Assembly: GCA_022565635.1 (NCBI GenBank)
Contig: JAIUMH010000010.1
Span: 1-38,995 of the forward strand
Length of the DNA: 38,995 nucleotides
Reading direction: 5' to 3'
Source of the DNA: Flavobacteriaceae bacterium
Lineage (GTDB): Bacteria > Bacteroidota > Bacteroidia > Flavobacteriales > Flavobacteriaceae
Shown in pieces: positions 32,410 to 38,995 of the stretch. A model generated the notes under the pieces. The model searched no databases. It was given only the letters and a program-made list of their open reading frames with translations, and was not told the origin of the DNA. The position numbers and the translations under genes are program-made. Position 1 is the stretch's first letter, and every line of letters starts with the position of its first letter.

Positions 32410-33117
32410 TCAAATTTTGGTACAAACCACTTGATTTCCAAAACGCAAATCCACTTTTTTATAAGTGGCTAATTTTCCATCCTTCTTCGCTTTTTGGTAA
32501 AAAGCTTTAAAGTTATTTAATTTTAAATCAATCTGATTAATTTCTCCAAACAATACTTGAAAATCTGCTTCTCTGAAGCTTAAAATTAATCCTTCTTTAT
32601 CTTTGTTAAACCCAACCACATGTTGTCTTAAAAAATCATCTTTTTCTACGGCTTTTACCAATGGAAAAATCGTTTCAATTTCTTCTGATTTGAACCCCAT
32701 TGCTATAGGTACACGTGCCGAATAATTTTTAGACAAAGGCATGATTTTACCCGCTTCATCTAAGTATTGAAATCCACCATCTAAAAACCGAAGCACTGGT
32801 CTTCTTTGCTTCACCTCAACTCCTAATTGACCATTTATATCATAAAACACCTGTGCATCTTTTATCAAGTCATGCTTTATTAATTGAAACTCTAAATCAT
32901 TTAAGCGTAATGAACTAAATTGAATATCATTTATAGAATCTGGAAAAATCAAGCTTTGAATTTCACTTTCAGTCACAAATAAATCTTCAAATGGAAAAAC
33001 TTCAATTTCTATTGCATTGATTGTCTTTTGGGCATGCCTATGGTTTGCAAAACTCATCATCATAATGAGAAAAGCAAACAATAAAAACAACCTTATATAA
33101 TTCCAATGCTTTTTCAT
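32410..33117 (-). CDS. ftsQ: Cell division protein FtsQ/DivIB
   Basis: A 235-residue bitopic inner membrane protein of the divisome core. A short cytoplasmic start (MKKHWNYIR) leads into one helix (about 10-26), followed by a periplasmic domain with POTRA-like and beta parts (LRLNDLEFQLIKHDLIKDAQV; LGVEVKQRRPVLRFLDGG; YLDEAGKIMPLS). The pattern 'V.Q..P..R......YLD..G' is the FtsQ signature. Sequence conservation is low, as is normal; position between murC and ftsA settles the identity. It overlaps murC by four bases (ATGA) at its start. Confidence 0.93.
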   Translation of the reverse strand: MKKHWNYIRLFLLFAFLIMMMSFANHRHAQKTINAIEIEVFPFEDLFVTESEIQSLIFPDSINDIQFSSLRLNDLEFQLIKHDLIKDAQVFYDINGQLGVEVKQRRPVLRFLDGGFQYLDEAGKIMPLSKNYSARVPIAMGFKSEEIETIFPLVKAVEKDDFLRQHVVGFNKDKEGLILSFREADFQVLFGEINQIDLKLNNFKAFYQKAKKDGKLATYKKVDLRFGNQVVCTKI

Positions 33118-34460
33118 GAATTGAGCATTTTTTTAATTTTCTGAGCTTCTTCACCTATATCTCCAGCGCCTAAAAAAATGACTACCGAGCAGGATGATTT
33201 TTCAATCGAATTAAAAATATCCGACTTTTGTATTATTTTTTTGTTCTTGTGATCAATTTTATCTAGCAAGAATTGGGCATTCACTCCTTTGATTGGCGCT
33301 TCTCTAGCTGGATAAATTTCGAGGATGCAAATTTCATCAAAATTTGATAAACTAAGCGCAAAATCAGTAGCAAAATTTTCAGTTCTTGAATAAAGATGGG
33401 GCTGGAATATAACCATCACATTTTCATCTGGATGCATTTCTGTAACGGCCTGATGAGCAGCTTTAATTTCTGTTGGATGGTGTGCATAATCATCAATTAA
33501 AGTAAGATTAGGTGATTGATAAAGGTAATTAAACCTTCGTTTAACTCCAGAAAAGGACGATAAAGCCTTGGCATACATTGCAGCTTTATCTGTATCATAA
33601 TTTATAGCTAAAGCCAAAGCTGCAAGTGCATTTGATAAATTATGTTTGCCCGGGAGCTTTAATTCTAAGTTTTGTAAACGCATATCTTGGTAAACAAAAT
33701 CAAAGAAATAACTTCCAGATTTTACTTGAATGTTAGTAGCGTAAATTTCTGCTAAGTCTGTAAACCCATATTTAATTCCTTTTAATTGAATTTCTTCAGC
33801 AACAAAAAGGGCTTCACTCACTTGCTTAGAAAAAAGTTCAAAACTCTCTTGAAGTGCCTCTTTTGTTTTATAAATGTCCAAATGATCTGCATCTGTAGAA
33901 GTGATTACAGCGGCATTTGGATGTAAGTGCAAAAAGGAACGATCAAACTCATCTGCTTCTACAACAATTACATCATTTCCTGTATGAATGTAGTTGGAGT
34001 TCTCGCTTTGCAAAATACCCCCTAAAAATGCGGTTACTCCATCATTGGCTTCTTTTAAAAGATGCGCTAAAATAGCAGATGTGGTAGTTTTTCCGTGAGT
34101 ACCTGCTACAGCTAATGTGCGCTGAGAAGATGTGATTTCCCCTAATAAAGCGGCTCTTTTTATTAAATGAAAGCCTTGGTTGTTTGCTAGTTGAATTAGC
34201 TTACTTTTTGTCTGAACAGCCGGAGTATAAACTACCATGCTGTGGCTTGGGTCAATTTGGCTGATTGCAGTTACTGCTTCATTTTCTGAATACACCACTT
34301 CAACCCCCTCATTAACCAGTTGTTGGGTTAACTCTGAAGATGTACGGTCATAACCCAATACTTTTTTTTCTTGTGCATTAAAATAACGGGCAAGCGCACT
34401 CATGCCAATGCCACCTATGCCAATAAAAAAATAAGTTGATATGTGTTGGTGTTTATTCAT
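33114..34460 (-). CDS. murC: UDP-N-acetylmuramate--L-alanine ligase
   Basis: A cytoplasmic ATP-dependent ligase that adds L-alanine to UDP-MurNAc. This 448-residue protein has the Rossmann opening FFIGIGGIGMSALARYF, the ATP loop AGTHGKTTTSAIL (about residue 118), the metal/carbamate region VVEADEFDRSFLHL, and the C-terminal DDYAHHPTEI motif, all as in MurC. Length is normal for the family. It overlaps murG by eight bases upstream and ftsQ by four downstream, which indicates tight translational coupling. Confidence 0.97.
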   Translation of the reverse strand: MNKHQHISTYFFIGIGGIGMSALARYFNAQEKKVLGYDRTSSELTQQLVNEGVEVVYSENEAVTAISQIDPSHSMVVYTPAVQTKSKLIQLANNQGFHLIKRAALLGEITSSQRTLAVAGTHGKTTTSAILAHLLKEANDGVTAFLGGILQSENSNYIHTGNDVIVVEADEFDRSFLHLHPNAAVITSTDADHLDIYKTKEALQESFELFSKQVSEALFVAEEIQLKGIKYGFTDLAEIYATNIQVKSGSYFFDFVYQDMRLQNLELKLPGKHNLSNALAALALAINYDTDKAAMYAKALSSFSGVKRRFNYLYQSPNLTLIDDYAHHPTEIKAAHQAVTEMHPDENVMVIFQPHLYSRTENFATDFALSLSNFDEICILEIYPAREAPIKGVNAQFLLDKIDHKNKKIIQKSDIFNSIEKSSCSVVIFLGAGDIGEEAQKIKKMLNS

Positions 34461-35568
34461 TCTTAAAGTTCCAGTGTTTTTCTACTTCATCAACTATATG
34501 AGCTGTTGCTAAAGGTTTAGCCAAAGCCTTAATAGACTGCCCTAATTGATTTTGTAATACTTTATTTTTAACTAAAGTCCTAAATTCTGTTGTAAATTTC
34601 TCATTTAATTCATCTTCCTTTATGCATATGGCCCCCTTTTGAGCAACAATTGAAAGTGCATTTTTGGTTTGATGGTCTTCTGCTACATTGGGTGAAGGAA
34701 TAAAAATTACAGGTTTTCCAACCACAGACAATTCACTTACAGCGCCAGCACCCGATCTAGAAATAATGAAATCTGCGGCTTGATAAGCGCGTTGCATTTC
34801 TAAAATAAATGCGTTAATTGCTACCTCTTCTTGAGCCAAATGCTTGTAATCATTGATGTAAAATTTACCCGTCTGCCATAAAATCTGAACATCTTGATCT
34901 TGAATAAAATTAAGGTGTTCGGCTATAAGTTGATTAATTCTTCTTGCCCCAAGGCTCCCTCCTACAATTAGCAAAACAGGTTTTTCTGAATTTAATTTGA
35001 AATGTTTTTTAGCTTGCTTTTGATGTTTAACATCTTTGTAATCTGAAACTTCTAAAATTGAACTTCTTATAGGATTTCCTGTAAGTACAATTTTATCCTC
35101 AGGAAAAAACTTCTGCATACCTTCATAGGCTACACAAATAGCGTTGGCTTCTTTTGCTAACCATTTATTAGTAATACCTGCAAATGAATTTTGCTCCTGA
35201 AGCAAGCTAGGTAATTGCATTTTATTAGCCATTTTTAACAATGGTCCGCTAGCAAAACCTCCTGTTCCAATAGTTATATGCGGTTGAAATTTGCGCACTA
35301 TTTGCCTAGACTTCAATAAGCTAGAAATTAATTTGATAGGAAAAAGTAAGTTTTGCCAATTTAGCTTTCTCTGAATACCCGAAATCCAAAGCCCTTCAAT
35401 AGGAAATCCAGCTTGGGGCACTTTTTCCATCTCCATTTTATCTTTTGCACCCACAAATAAAATCTTAGCATCAGGATATCTATGCTGAATTTCTTGAGCA
35501 ATAGAAATTGCAGGAAATATATGACCTCCTGTTCCTCCTCCTGATATAATTATTCGTGGTTGTTTCAT
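34453..35568 (-). CDS. murG: UDP-GlcNAc:lipid I transferase MurG
   Basis: A membrane-associated GT-B glycosyltransferase that converts lipid I to lipid II. This 371-residue protein shows the N-terminal glycine loop ISGGGTGGHIFPAISIA, GTGGFASGPLL, the second glycine loop LLIVGGSLGARRIN, and the UDP-GlcNAc site SRSGAGAVSELSVVGKPVIFIP. It overlaps ftsW by four bases at its start and murC by eight at its end. All motifs are intact. Confidence 0.97.
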   Translation of the reverse strand: MKQPRIIISGGGTGGHIFPAISIAQEIQHRYPDAKILFVGAKDKMEMEKVPQAGFPIEGLWISGIQRKLNWQNLLFPIKLISSLLKSRQIVRKFQPHITIGTGGFASGPLLKMANKMQLPSLLQEQNSFAGITNKWLAKEANAICVAYEGMQKFFPEDKIVLTGNPIRSSILEVSDYKDVKHQKQAKKHFKLNSEKPVLLIVGGSLGARRINQLIAEHLNFIQDQDVQILWQTGKFYINDYKHLAQEEVAINAFILEMQRAYQAADFIISRSGAGAVSELSVVGKPVIFIPSPNVAEDHQTKNALSIVAQKGAICIKEDELNEKFTTEFRTLVKNKVLQNQLGQSIKALAKPLATAHIVDEVEKHWNFKNE

Positions 35569-36791
35569 ATCGTTTCACTTAATACATCCAATGGGTTTTC
35601 CATTTCAGAATCAGATGCTGTTATTTGCTCCTCTTCTTTTTCTGTTTGCCATCCTGCTTTTACAGATTGAATAATTCCTATGGCCAAGCAAGTCATCCAA
35701 ATGGAAGTACCTCCACTACTAATTAAAGGTAAGGTTTGACCCGTTACAGGAAATAATTCAACGGCCACTCCCATATTAATAAACGCCTGTAAAATAATAG
35801 GAAAACCAACTGCTACCACTACAAGCTTACCAAACACATCTTCGGTTTTAGTAGTGATAATGGCTATTCTATAAAGCAAGATTAAATAAGCTAACATCAC
35901 ACCAAATCCTCCAATTAAACCCATTTCTTCAATTATAATGGCATAAATAAAATCAGAAGAAGACTGTGGTAAAAAATTTCTTTGTACGCTTTTACCTATT
36001 CCATTACCAGCTATACCTCCACTAGCTATAGCTATTTTTGCTTTTTCTACTTGATATTGTTCTTGGGTTGATTCTCCAGAAGAGAAATTTTCAATTCTAC
36101 TTTTCCATGTATCTACCCGATTAGGAAATAAACTTGGAAAAGCGAAAGCCGTTAAAACAAAAATACTTGCTCCGGCTATAGCAATTCCCAAAACAGCTAG
36201 GAGGTTTCGTTTGGGATAGCCTCCTACAAAAGCGAGCACAAAAACACCAAAACCAACTAAAAAAGCAGTAGAAAAATTGGCTGGTAAAATTAAACCTATC
36301 ACCATAAAAACAGGCAACCAAAGCGGTAAAAAACTCGATTTTAAAGTAACTGTTTCGTCTTTAGTTTTAGCCAAATATTTAGCTACATAAACCATAAGCA
36401 CAAGAGAAGCTAAAGACGAGGTTTGAAAAGACATGTTTACAATAGGAACTTGAATCCATCTACTTGCATTTGCGCCTCCAATTGTTGTGCCCTGAAATAA
36501 GGTATAAGCTAAAAGTATAATTACAATTGGAATTAAAATTAAAGACAAGCCCTTAAAGTAACGAAACGGAATTTTATGCACCAAAAACATAAACACAAAA
36601 CCAACACTTAAATGAGCAAAGTGCTTTAGCAAATAGGAAAGCGTATTACCGCTTCCACCATTTAAATAAGCCAAATTACTACTGGCTGTGTAAACAGGAA
36701 TAAATGAAAACACAGCTAACAAAGCCACAAGAGCCCAGATGGTCTTGTCTCCTTTTAAATGTGATAAATATGTTTTCAATCCTGGAGTCAT
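35565..36791 (-). CDS. ftsW: SEDS peptidoglycan glycosyltransferase FtsW
   Basis: A 408-residue, about ten-helix inner membrane protein that polymerises lipid II at the septum with its partner transpeptidase. Characteristic SEDS stretches are KGLSLILIPIVIILLAYTLF, GANASRWIQVP, the loop VEKAKIAIASGGIAGNGIG, and SSDFIYAIIIEEMGLIGG. The ending PVTGQTLPLISSGGTSIWMT is close to universal. The C-terminal tail is acidic and cytoplasmic. In this position (between murD and murG) it is FtsW rather than RodA. It overlaps murG by four bases and starts five bases after murD. Confidence 0.96.
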   Translation of the reverse strand: MTPGLKTYLSHLKGDKTIWALVALLAVFSFIPVYTASSNLAYLNGGSGNTLSYLLKHFAHLSVGFVFMFLVHKIPFRYFKGLSLILIPIVIILLAYTLFQGTTIGGANASRWIQVPIVNMSFQTSSLASLVLMVYVAKYLAKTKDETVTLKSSFLPLWLPVFMVIGLILPANFSTAFLVGFGVFVLAFVGGYPKRNLLAVLGIAIAGASIFVLTAFAFPSLFPNRVDTWKSRIENFSSGESTQEQYQVEKAKIAIASGGIAGNGIGKSVQRNFLPQSSSDFIYAIIIEEMGLIGGFGVMLAYLILLYRIAIITTKTEDVFGKLVVVAVGFPIILQAFINMGVAVELFPVTGQTLPLISSGGTSIWMTCLAIGIIQSVKAGWQTEKEEEQITASDSEMENPLDVLSETI

Positions 36792-36796
36792 CTTGC

Positions 36797-38134
36797 TTAT
36801 AATTTCAAAATTGCTTCTTTAAATTTTCTTCCTCTGTCTTCGTAGTTTTCAAACAAATCAAAACTAGCACAAGCAGGAGATAATAAAACTGTTTCGTTAG
36901 GTTCTGCTAATTTACTTGCCATTAATACCGCTTCGTCCATAGAGGTGGTTTCATACAGATCATCTATTACATTGTTGAATGTTTCAATAATTTTCTTGTT
37001 GTCCACACCCAAACAAATAATTGCTTTCACTTTTTCATTCACAAATTCCATGAGTTCCGAATAATCATTTCCTTTATCAACACCGCCAACTATCCAAATT
37101 GTGGATTGCTTCATGCTACCCAATGCGTAATAAGTAGCATTTATATTAGTAGCTTTTGAATCATTGATATAACTTACTTTATTCAATTTAACTACTTTTT
37201 CTAGCCTGTGCTCTACCCCTTGAAAAGTCTCCATACTCTCTCTTATGGTTTCCTTTCTTATTTGAAGTAATCTTGCCACAGCGCTACTTGCCATAGCGTT
37301 TTTAGCATTATGCTCACCTTTTACGTGTAAATCTGATACATTCATATCAAGTATGTTATTTTTAATTTTTATTATTAATTGCTCCCCTTTTAAATACAAA
37401 GCATTTTCACATTCTAATTGATGAATTGACATAGGAATGAGTTGGCTTTTTACTGGATGCTTTTTTAAGGCTTCAACAATTGAATCTTCATCTGCGTTGT
37501 AAATCAAATAATCCTCTTCTGTTTGATTCATTGCAATTCTCATTTTTGAAGCCACATATTTATTAAAATCCATTTCATACCTGTCTAGATGATCTGGAGT
37601 TATACTAGTAATCACAGCAATGTGTGGTCTAAACTTTTCAATACCGTCCAACTGAAAACTACTCAATTCCAACACATAATTTTCACAAGGCTTTTCTGCT
37701 ACTTGAAAAGCAAAGCTTTCGCCTATATTTCCAGCCATAGTTGCATTTAAACCAGCATTTTTTAACAGGTGAAAAACCATATTAGTCACCGTTGTTTTAC
37801 CATTTGAACCTGTAATTCCAATCAAATTAGAGTCTGTAAACCAAGAAGCAAATTCAATTTCTGAAACAATTTGAATCCCCTTTGTTTTGGCCTGTTTAAT
37901 CAAAGTTACTTCATCAGGAATACCTGGACTTTTTACTATTAAATCGGCTTGTAAAATTCGATTAACAGAATGCTTTTCTTCTTCCCAATCAATTCCATAA
38001 TTTAAAAGAACATCTTTGTATTTTTGTTTTATCTTTCCTTGATCAGAAAGAAAAACATCATACTTTTTTTTATTTCCTAGAACTGCGGCTCCAACACCGC
38101 TTTCTCCACCACCAAGAACTACTAGCTTCTTCAT
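36797..38134 (-). CDS. murD: UDP-N-acetylmuramoylalanine--D-glutamate ligase
   Basis: A cytoplasmic ligase that adds D-glutamate to UDP-MurNAc-L-Ala. This 445-residue protein has LVVLGGGESGVGAAVLGNKK for UDP binding, the ATP loop GITGSNGKTTVTNMV (about residue 110), ELSSFQLDGIEKFRPHIAVI, SITPDHLDRY, the carbamylated-Lys region, and YINDSKATNINAT near residue 320. The end LLSPACASFDLFENYEDRG is diagnostic of MurD. It begins three bases after the mraY stop and ends five before ftsW. Confidence 0.97.
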   Translation of the reverse strand: MKKLVVLGGGESGVGAAVLGNKKKYDVFLSDQGKIKQKYKDVLLNYGIDWEEEKHSVNRILQADLIVKSPGIPDEVTLIKQAKTKGIQIVSEIEFASWFTDSNLIGITGSNGKTTVTNMVFHLLKNAGLNATMAGNIGESFAFQVAEKPCENYVLELSSFQLDGIEKFRPHIAVITSITPDHLDRYEMDFNKYVASKMRIAMNQTEEDYLIYNADEDSIVEALKKHPVKSQLIPMSIHQLECENALYLKGEQLIIKIKNNILDMNVSDLHVKGEHNAKNAMASSAVARLLQIRKETIRESMETFQGVEHRLEKVVKLNKVSYINDSKATNINATYYALGSMKQSTIWIVGGVDKGNDYSELMEFVNEKVKAIICLGVDNKKIIETFNNVIDDLYETTSMDEAVLMASKLAEPNETVLLSPACASFDLFENYEDRGRKFKEAILKL

Positions 38135-38137
38135 TAG

Positions 38138-38995
38138 TTATCTAATTTTCAAGGTAACAATAGTCATTACAGCCAGCATTATGCCTATAATCCAGAACCG
38201 AACAACAATCTTACTTTCATGCAATCCTTTTTTCTGGTAATGATGATGTAAAGGCGACATTAAAAAAATTCGTCTTCCTTCGCCAAATCTCTTTTTCGTA
38301 AACTTGAACCAACCTACCTGCATCACTACAGAAAGGTTTTCAATTAAAAATATACCACACAAAAGCGGAATCAATAATTCTTTTCTAGTTGCTATAGCAA
38401 TTACTGCAATTATTCCTCCTATGGTTAAACTTCCAGTATCTCCCATAAAAACTTGAGCAGGAAAGGTATTATACCATAAAAAACCAACTAAAGCACCTGC
38501 AAATGCCGCAATAAAAATAGTAGTTTCTCCAACCCTTGGTATATTCATTACATTAAGGTAATTAGAGAAAATATAGTTCCCTGAAATCCAAGCAAAAATA
38601 CCTAAGGTAAGTACAATTATGGCCGAAGTACCAGCGGCTAAACCATCTATTCCGTCGGTAAGATTAGCACCATTAGAAACCGCAGTTACAATAAAAATGA
38701 CAATAGGAATAAAAACAAGCCAGGCATATTTTTTAAGTGAAGGACTAATCCAAGTAATTAAATCAGAATAATCAAGTTCATTTCCTTTAACAAAAGGAAT
38801 GTTGGTTTTTGTTGATTTAATTTCTTCACTCTTTACCAATTCTACCTCCTGAGTCATTTCATTAACAACAGCCTCTTCCGTATTTCTGATGGTAATATCC
38901 TCATGAAAATACATAGTAGCCCCTACAATAATCCCTAAGCCAACTTGGCCAACAACTTTAAACTTACCTTGAAGTCCTTCTTTATTTTTTTTGAA
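38138..38995 (-). CDS. mraY: Phospho-MurNAc-pentapeptide transferase MraY, partial (5' end cut)
   Basis: An integral membrane enzyme that makes lipid I from UDP-MurNAc-pentapeptide and undecaprenyl phosphate. The frame stays open to the window edge: bases 38915-38995 encode [20 protein letters not shown] then GIIVGAT, in frame with MYFHEDI. The ATG at 38914 is therefore internal, and the gene's true start lies outside. About 285 C-terminal codons of a usual ~410 are present. Motifs seen are [19 protein letters not shown] (catalytic Asp region), [12 protein letters not shown], and [20 protein letters not shown] (the triple-His loop). A charged insertion (about 38780-38910: [19 protein letters not shown] when read as protein) sits between helices, as in other Bacteroidota MraY. 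It is first among the visible dcw genes. Confidence 0.96.
   Translation of the reverse strand, partial: FKKNKEGLQGKFKVVGQVGLGIIVGATMYFHEDITIRNTEEAVVNEMTQEVELVKSEEIKSTKTNIPFVKGNELDYSDLITWISPSLKKYAWLVFIPIVIFIVTAVSNGANLTDGIDGLAAGTSAIIVLTLGIFAWISGNYIFSNYLNVMNIPRVGETTIFIAAFAGALVGFLWYNTFPAQVFMGDTGSLTIGGIIAVIAIATRKELLIPLLCGIFLIENLSVVMQVGWFKFTKKRFGEGRRIFLMSPLHHHYQKKGLHESKIVVRFWIIGIMLAVMTIVTLKIR

Noticed and set aside
32397-32441. Extended start of ftsA
   Set aside because: It would lie inside ftsQ and add residues unlike FtsA; the ATG at 32396 begins the conserved fold.
38138-38914. mraY as a complete 258-residue gene
   Set aside because: The frame continues to the window edge with clear MraY sequence ([15 protein letters not shown]), so the ATG at 38914 is internal and the gene is cut.

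Overview
The window reads as chromosomal DNA of a marine-type member of the Flavobacteriaceae (Bacteroidota). It is AT-rich and carries Bacteroidota-style promoters (-7 box TAnnTTTG). It also holds type IX secretion (T9SS)/gliding genes of the PorP/SprF, PorE-like and CHU_C-tailed families, a TonB-dependent receptor paired with an HmuY-type lipoprotein, an archaeal/eukaryote-like prolyl-tRNA synthetase, and the division/cell-wall (dcw) gene order of flavobacteria. The species cannot be named from the sequence alone.

Left part (1-8.3 kb). A short array of about 20-bp repeats, headed by a perfect 20-bp inverted repeat, lies downstream of a minus-strand arsenic operon: arsR, a DUF6428 protein, acr3 and an arsC-like phosphatase/reductase, followed by a thioredoxin-like protein. 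A perfect 18-bp-arm palindrome overlaps the arsR promoter. Next come a FadL-type outer membrane protein and a strange Gly/Trp- then Arg/Ser-rich lipoprotein (minus strand). Then proS, tRNA-Glu and rpsT lie on the plus strand, with the tRNA and rpsT apparently sharing one promoter. A promoter-terminator pair with no ORF lies just after rpsT.

Middle part (8.3-22.7 kb). After roughly 560 bp with no convincing gene comes a four-gene minus-strand operon: two large secreted proteins with T9SS type B (CHU_C) tails, a PorP/SprF barrel protein and a PorE-like periplasmic OmpA protein. Together they look like a surface-adhesin export and anchoring unit. hflX, a TRL-like lipoprotein and two unknown overlapping lipoprotein genes follow on the plus strand, meeting a cystathionine beta-synthase-like enzyme gene head-on with no gap.

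The most interesting region (23.0-28.8 kb) is a divergent locus. On one side is a TonB-dependent receptor with haem-receptor-like motifs plus an HmuY-type haem-binding lipoprotein. On the other side are a DUF6607 secreted protein, a periplasmic protein with an FMN-attachment motif (SGAT), and a small four-helix membrane protein with four histidines near its predicted periplasmic face. The two -7 boxes and an inverted repeat share one gap of about 115 bp. I infer a haem/iron uptake locus coupled to an extracytoplasmic flavin electron-transfer module; no function for the combination is proven by sequence.

Right part (28.8-39.0 kb). This is a tightly packed minus-strand dcw operon transcribed mraY (cut by the window end) - murD - ftsW - murG - murC - ftsQ - ftsA - ftsZ. 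It covers lipid I/II synthesis and divisome assembly. FtsZ carries a very long acidic linker with a thrice-repeated short motif.
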